A stretch of 9,206 nt of DNA from Bacilli bacterium (GTDB lineage: Bacteria > Bacillota_I > Bacilli_A > RF39 > UBA660): assembly GCA_016296435.1 (NCBI GenBank), contig JAEDJI010000028.1, positions 1 through 9,206 of the forward strand, in the 5' to 3' direction. The notes under the pieces were generated by a model. It searched no databases, was not told the DNA's origin, and saw only the letters and a list, made by a program, of their open reading frames with translations. A program made the translations under genes and the position numbers. This document shows, piece by piece, positions 6,399-9,206 of the stretch (position 1 is the first letter of the stretch; every line of letters begins with the position of its first letter).

Positions 6399-7040
6399 AT
6401 GAATTCAAATAATAAAATAAGTTTTTATCAAATTATGTGGCTTTATATAATTGGTTCTTTTTTAGGTTTTATCGGTGAAACTTTGTTTCACATTTATACT
6501 CATGGTGAGTTTGCAAATATGCAAGGAATGTTATATGGTCCATTTAAACCTTTATATGGTCTTGGTGCTGTTTTAATGTATCTCATTTATAGAAATGTTG
6601 GAGAAAAGAAATATTTATTTGTTCTGGTAACAGGAATTATTGGTGGTGCCTTGTATGAATATGGAGTTAGTCTTTTTGAGGAGACTGTTTTTGGTTATAA
6701 TTCGTGGCTTTATCCAGATGGCCCCCTTGTTATTAATGGTCGTGTTTATTTACCGTATTGTTTAATTTGGGGTGTTGTGATTTTGATTTATTATTTAGCA
6801 ATTCCTTATATTAAAAAGATTTATAATTACTTTTATAAGTTTAATTGGTTTAAAGTTTTATCATTTATTGCTTGTTTTCTGATGATTATTAATATTTTAC
6901 TAACTGTTGTTGTTGCAATGAGATATGTTGATAGAAGTAATGGAATTGAGCCTAGGACTATTATTGGTAATACTATTGATGCTTTTTATGATGATAACTT
7001 TGTAAAAGATCATTTACCTCTCATTAAGGTTAAAAAATAA
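6399..7040 (+). CDS. CmpB/DUF1113-family putative ABC transporter permease
   Basis: 213 aa. Start ATG 6399 with GAGG (6387-6390) eight nt upstream. The sequence shows the pattern of the ABC_trans_CmpB (DUF1113) family: GFIGETL (23-29) in the first helix, GMLYGPFKPLYGLGA (43-57), an acidic residue in the third helix (YEYG, 86-89), a W-containing loop with NGR (113-115) and LIWG (122-125). Five membrane helices are predicted at about 9-29, 44-64, 72-92, 118-138 and 151-174, followed by a 40-residue polar tail. The family name suggests a transporter, but no ATPase or binding protein is adjacent and the family has no established substrate, so transport should not be assumed. It shares direction with the upstream membrane regulator and may act with it. 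Its stop codon is inside the bidirectional terminator. Confidence 0.87.
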   Translation: MNSNNKISFYQIMWLYIIGSFLGFIGETLFHIYTHGEFANMQGMLYGPFKPLYGLGAVLMYLIYRNVGEKKYLFVLVTGIIGGALYEYGVSLFEETVFGYNSWLYPDGPLVINGRVYLPYCLIWGVVILIYYLAIPYIKKIYNYFYKFNWFKVLSFIACFLMIINILLTVVVAMRYVDRSNGIEPRTIIGNTIDAFYDDNFVKDHLPLIKVKK

Positions 7041-7069
7041 GATATTAACGAAATTGTTAATATCTTATT
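7036..7069. terminator. Bidirectional terminator between convergent genes
   Basis: AATAAGATATTAAC (7036-7049) and GTTAATATCTTATT (7056-7069) form a perfect 14-bp stem with a 6-nt loop. T-rich sequence follows on both strands (TTATTTATTTT on plus; TTATTTTTTAA on minus). It can serve the CmpB-like gene ending at 7040 and the PH-domain gene ending at 7065. Both TAA stop codons lie inside the stem, one per arm. Confidence 0.85.
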
Positions 7070-7520
7070 TATTTTCATTATTTTTTAATAAATATTCTTT
7101 CTTTTCTTCCATCATATATTTTGTAATGCTTGTTTCAATTTCATCTAATGACTCTTTGCTTAAATTTGATATTGTCACAAGTTCTTTTATTGTATCTATT
7201 TTTACTTTACCCCAGATTAGTCCAGATATTACTGTTAAGTCGTTAAACATATCTGGTGTTATGGAATATAGAAAGTATCCAAATAGTAATCTATCTTGTG
7301 CAATTATTAATCTTTTATCTGTTATTACAAATACTGATGTTGAAATAATATCATACCAATTGTCATTTCTTTGTCCTGTAAATACATATAAAACTGTTTC
7401 ATCATCATTTAAGTGCTTTTCAGCAATTTGACAGTGTTTTTTTAATCTCCATGCCACTGTTGATGGGTATCTTTTTTTAAACGAAATTGCCCATCTATAA
7501 ATATTATTACTATTATTCAT
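7065..7520 (-). CDS. YokE-like bacterial PH-domain protein
   Basis: 151 aa, cytoplasmic, with no membrane helix. Residues about 1-30 are basic and aromatic (YRWAISFKKRYP, then WRLKKH) and could touch a membrane surface. Residues 41-118 look like a bacterial PH barrel of the YokE/bPH_3 type: ETVLYVFTGQ, then the signature TSVFVITDKRLIIAQ (61-75), a turn, GKVKIDTIKELVTISN (104-119), and a final helix (122-145). Bacterial PH domains of this type are widespread and mostly of unknown ligand. The ATG at 7520 shares its A with the last base of the upstream thioredoxin gene's TAA (TAATG), and AAGGTG lies about 10 nt upstream inside that gene. The two are thus cotranscribed and probably translationally coupled, suggesting a shared task at the membrane. 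Confidence 0.8.
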   Translation of the reverse strand: MNNSNNIYRWAISFKKRYPSTVAWRLKKHCQIAEKHLNDDETVLYVFTGQRNDNWYDIISTSVFVITDKRLIIAQDRLLFGYFLYSITPDMFNDLTVISGLIWGKVKIDTIKELVTISNLSKESLDEIETSITKYMMEEKKEYLLKNNENK

Positions 7521-8287
7521 TATTGAATCACCTTATTTTTTTGTAAGAACGAAATAAGTTCATTTTCATCAACGTATCCATTTAATACGTCTATTCTTTT
7601 ACCATCTTTATATAGCAAGTTTAATGGTGTTCCCCATTCTTCTTCAGCAAAGTACTTATCACTTGCATATAGTTTTTCTCTTTGTTCATCTGTTATATCT
7701 TCGCGGGCTAAGTCAACATAGTAAACGTTGAATCTATTGTTTTTCAATGCTTTGTTTATTGATTCTTTAAACATTGTACAGTAACTGCATTGATTACTTC
7801 CTATAAACATAAAATTGTATCCTTTTGTTTCTATGATGTTTAAGTACTCATCGATTGATACCTCAATATATTTTCTTTCAATAATATCATTGTTCATAAG
7901 TTCTTGTGTAAATTCATATCCTTTATAATTATCATCACTATAAGAATATGTTTTTTTCTTATCAATATATTCTTGAAATGATGTTTTTTCTTTTTCTAAT
8001 ACTTTTTCTCTTTGTTCCTCTGTTAGATTTTTTGTGTTTACAAAGTATGAAGTTGCGTCGCTGTTTGATATTATTTCTTTGATATTATTGTAAGATTGAT
8101 TTTCCTCTCCAAAGTATATTACAAAATCTTCTCCTTTTTCTACTAATTTAGTATATTCGTCGTATGTTATTTCTTTTAATGTTTTCTTAGATAAACATGT
8201 TGATAGAACAATTAGTACTGCAAGTATAATTACAATGATTCCCACGAATATAATAGTGTTTTTATTCTTTTTCATAAACTTTTTCAT
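7520..8287 (-). CDS. Membrane-anchored tandem thioredoxin-fold protein, second domain active (CSYC)
   Basis: 255 aa. Residues 1-10 are lysine-rich and 11-30 form a single membrane anchor, so the rest should be outside. C31 after LST is a poor lipobox, so a helix anchor is preferred over a lipoprotein. Domain 2 (about 140-255) has a thioredoxin core: FMFIGSNQCSYC with C167 and C170, VYYVDLA, a likely cis-proline at 219-221 (GTP), LLYKDGKRID and a final helix. Domain 1 (about 37-101) is a degenerate copy with QSYN in place of CSYC and without the cis-proline half. The likely role is thiol-disulfide exchange on exported proteins. PedC/BrcA-type bacteriocin accessory proteins look similar, but no bacteriocin gene is present. 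Start ATG 8287 has AGGAGG (8300-8295); M5 is a less likely start. It overlaps the PH-domain gene by 1 nt. Confidence 0.88.
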   Translation of the reverse strand: MKKFMKKNKNTIIFVGIIVIILAVLIVLSTCLSKKTLKEITYDEYTKLVEKGEDFVIYFGEENQSYNNIKEIISNSDATSYFVNTKNLTEEQREKVLEKEKTSFQEYIDKKKTYSYSDDNYKGYEFTQELMNNDIIERKYIEVSIDEYLNIIETKGYNFMFIGSNQCSYCTMFKESINKALKNNRFNVYYVDLAREDITDEQREKLYASDKYFAEEEWGTPLNLLYKDGKRIDVLNGYVDENELISFLQKNKVIQ

Positions 8288-8306
8288 ATTGTTACCTCCT
8301 GATATA

Positions 8307-8335
8307 ATTTTATCATTATTTGATTGTTAAGTAAA
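8307..8335 (-). promoter_or_regulatory. Promoter of the thioredoxin/PH operon
   Basis: TTTACT (8335-8330), a 17-nt spacer and TAAAAT (8312-8307), preceded by TG at 8315-8314 to make an extended -10. The -10 ends 19 nt before ATG 8287, so the predicted start near 8300 coincides with the first base of AGGAGG. Confidence 0.65.
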
Positions 8336-8400
8336 GAAAAAGCATTATATTGTCTAAATTAATGTTTATAAATAATAGTTTTATTTGATTTTTGTTATTT

Positions 8401-8443
8401 AAAAAGCGACATTAGTCTACTTTGTTAGTAAACTAATGTCACT
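8401..8443 (-). terminator. Rho-independent terminator of the DUF975 gene
   Basis: The minus strand reads AGTGACATTAGTTTAC (8443-8428), a 7-nt loop, then GTAGACTAATGTCGCT (8420-8405) and T to 8401. This is a 16-bp stem with two G-T pairs and no bulge, beginning 4 nt after the TAA. The plus strand has no good T tract, so it is one-directional. It isolates the DUF975 gene from the thioredoxin operon. Confidence 0.85.
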
Positions 8444-8447
8444 TATG

Positions 8448-9101
8448 TTAATTATTTTCAGATAATGTTTTAGTTTGTTGTAGTTTTTCATAATAAATTG
8501 CAAATGCTGTATTGCAGTATGGAATAACCCATATGAATAGAATACCTAATGTTAACACACAAAGAAAGTACCATCCTATAAAACTTAAACTAAATACAAA
8601 ATAATCCCATTTGTACCCTTTCATTAATTGCCAACTTTTCTTTAATCCATCTATTGTACCTTCTGCTTTGTTGTCTGCGACTATGTAGTTAAACATTGAA
8701 AAACCTAATGTTAAGATGATTCCAGGAATAATTAATAGAATGTAACCAAGTGATACAGTTATGTTTATAAGGATGTAACCTAAGATTATTATTATCCAAT
8801 TATCTTTTAGAATAGTTAGTGTTTCTTTGAATGATTCAAACTTTCCAGTTCTTACGAAATCAAGTATATACTTGTAGTAGCACACGATAAATAAGGATTG
8901 AATCATACCAATAATTATTGAGTAGATGTTTCTTGAAATTGTAATATCACCACTTGATGTTATCATTACATCTCCAGCTGATTTTGCAATTAGTGAAACT
9001 ATGGTTGTTATTACACCCCATATTAATAATGGTATCCAAATATTTAATTTATTGTTTTTGTATTTTGCTTTTGCTTCTTCTTTAATTTCCTTTCTGTTCA
9101 T
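8448..9101 (-). CDS. DUF975-family integral membrane protein
   Basis: 217 aa. Start ATG 9101 with AGGAGG (9115-9110). The opening NRKEIKEEAKAKYKNN and the C-terminal block KSWQLMKGYKWDYFVFSLSFIGW (155-177) followed by TLGILFIWVIPY (184-195) and a YYEKL ending are the typical DUF975 pattern. About five membrane helices: 21-40, 59-80, 102-120, 120-139 and 167-193; the third and fourth are nearly joined through a short LGY turn. The cytoplasmic amphipathic stretch KGYKWDY precedes the last helix. The family is common in Bacillota and has no established function. It is a single-gene unit here, with its own promoter and terminator. Confidence 0.88.
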   Translation of the reverse strand: MNRKEIKEEAKAKYKNNKLNIWIPLLIWGVITTIVSLIAKSAGDVMITSSGDITISRNIYSIIIGMIQSLFIVCYYKYILDFVRTGKFESFKETLTILKDNWIIIILGYILINITVSLGYILLIIPGIILTLGFSMFNYIVADNKAEGTIDGLKKSWQLMKGYKWDYFVFSLSFIGWYFLCVLTLGILFIWVIPYCNTAFAIYYEKLQQTKTLSENN

Positions 9102-9123
9102 ATCATTTACCTCCTATGACATG

Positions 9124-9152
9124 ATTATATATTAATTAAAAAAAAAAGTAAA
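9124..9152 (-). promoter_or_regulatory. Promoter of the DUF975 gene
   Basis: TTTACT (9152-9147), a 17-nt spacer and consensus TATAAT (9129-9124). The -35 hexamer and spacing are the same as at the thioredoxin operon. The -10 ends 22 nt before ATG 9101, with AGGAGG beginning two bases after the predicted start near 9117. The -35 overlaps the hairpin at 9150-9188. Confidence 0.75.
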
Positions 9153-9188
9153 GCTGTAATTGATTTGAAGGGAATCACTCTCTGCTTT
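9138..9188. terminator. Possible bidirectional terminator at the right edge
   Basis: AAAGC (9150-9154) pairs with GCTTT (9184-9188), and TGATT (9161-9165) with AATCA (9173-9177), separated by a symmetric 6x6 internal loop. Long T-rich runs follow on both strands (minus: a run of T from 9147; plus: ATTTTTTTATTTT from 9189). The interrupted stem is weak, so this is a tentative call for a gene ending just beyond the window. Confidence 0.4.
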
Positions 9189-9206
9189 ATTTTTTTATTT
9201 TATTTT

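Noticed and set aside
8186..8206. A lipoprotein signal in the thioredoxin protein (C31 after L-S-T).
   Set aside because: T at -1 departs from the usual G/A/S of a lipobox, so a simple membrane anchor is the safer reading.
8341..8372. A second promoter (TTTATA-17-TATAAT, minus) or a CATTA/TAATG hairpin before the thioredoxin gene.
   Set aside because: The hexamers arise easily in this AT-rich gap and the 5-bp stem with a 12-nt loop is too weak for a terminator; the TTTACT-17-TAAAAT promoter is better supported.
909..9101. Mycoplasma-type code with TGA as Trp, suggested by the AT bias and the exclusive use of TAA stops.
   Set aside because: All conserved Trp positions in the complete proteins read as TGG, and the genes end at expected lengths under the standard code; a code-4 AT-rich genome would use mostly TGA for Trp.
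1..9206. A mobile element, prophage, CRISPR array, toxin-antitoxin pair or defence island.
   Set aside because: No transposase, integrase, terminal repeats, spaced direct repeats or cas-like genes are seen, and base composition looks even across the window. The two small genes after fhs do not look like a toxin-antitoxin pair.

Overview
The window is strongly AT-rich chromosomal DNA from a Gram-positive, low-GC bacterium (Bacillota). The evidence is a T-box riboswitch in front of asnS, strong AGGAGG ribosome binding sites, a SipW/TasA-type secreted protein, and Bacillota-typical membrane families (DUF975, CmpB-like). All eight complete genes stop with TAA, and Trp is written TGG, so this is the standard bacterial code rather than a Mycoplasma code. 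The exact lineage cannot be read from the sequence; an uncultured gut-type Bacilli or Clostridia member is a guess. There is no sign of phage, insertion sequence, CRISPR or tRNA/rRNA.

Layout. Positions 1-829 (minus): 5' part of a secreted surface protein that runs off the left edge. 909-2288 (minus): asparaginyl-tRNA synthetase, controlled by an Asn-specific T-box (about 2308-2514) with a near-consensus promoter (2521-2549). 2558-4770 (minus): formate-tetrahydrofolate ligase (fhs), followed in the same direction by two small unknown genes. 4771-4960: divergent regulatory gap. 4961-7040 (plus): a membrane-tethered XRE-type regulator with five predicted TM helices and an outside domain, then a CmpB/DUF1113 family membrane protein. 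7036-7069: a bidirectional terminator that contains the stop codons of both convergent genes. 7065-8287 (minus): a membrane-anchored double-thioredoxin protein overlapping by 1 nt a YokE-like PH-domain protein. 8448-9101 (minus): a DUF975 membrane protein.

How the parts relate. asnS and fhs are housekeeping genes (translation; one-carbon supply for purines, fMet and thymidylate). The rest is envelope-oriented: a secreted fibre/camelysin-like protein, a regulator built to pass a signal through the membrane, two polytopic membrane proteins of unknown substrate, and an outward-facing thioredoxin coupled to a PH-domain protein. No single known pathway joins them.

The most notable observations are: (a) five genes, and probably a sixth, place the -10 box only about 19-22 nt before the start codon, so the predicted transcript begins at or within a few bases of the Shine-Dalgarno; (b) the thioredoxin protein is an internal duplication in which CSYC of the second domain aligns with QSYN in the first; (c) an inverted repeat spans the -35 to -10 region of the XRE gene, with a related TTGTA/TACAA dyad at the next promoter. 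I found no convincing wholly new system; the best candidates for unexplored biology are the XRE/CmpB pair and the thioredoxin/PH pair.
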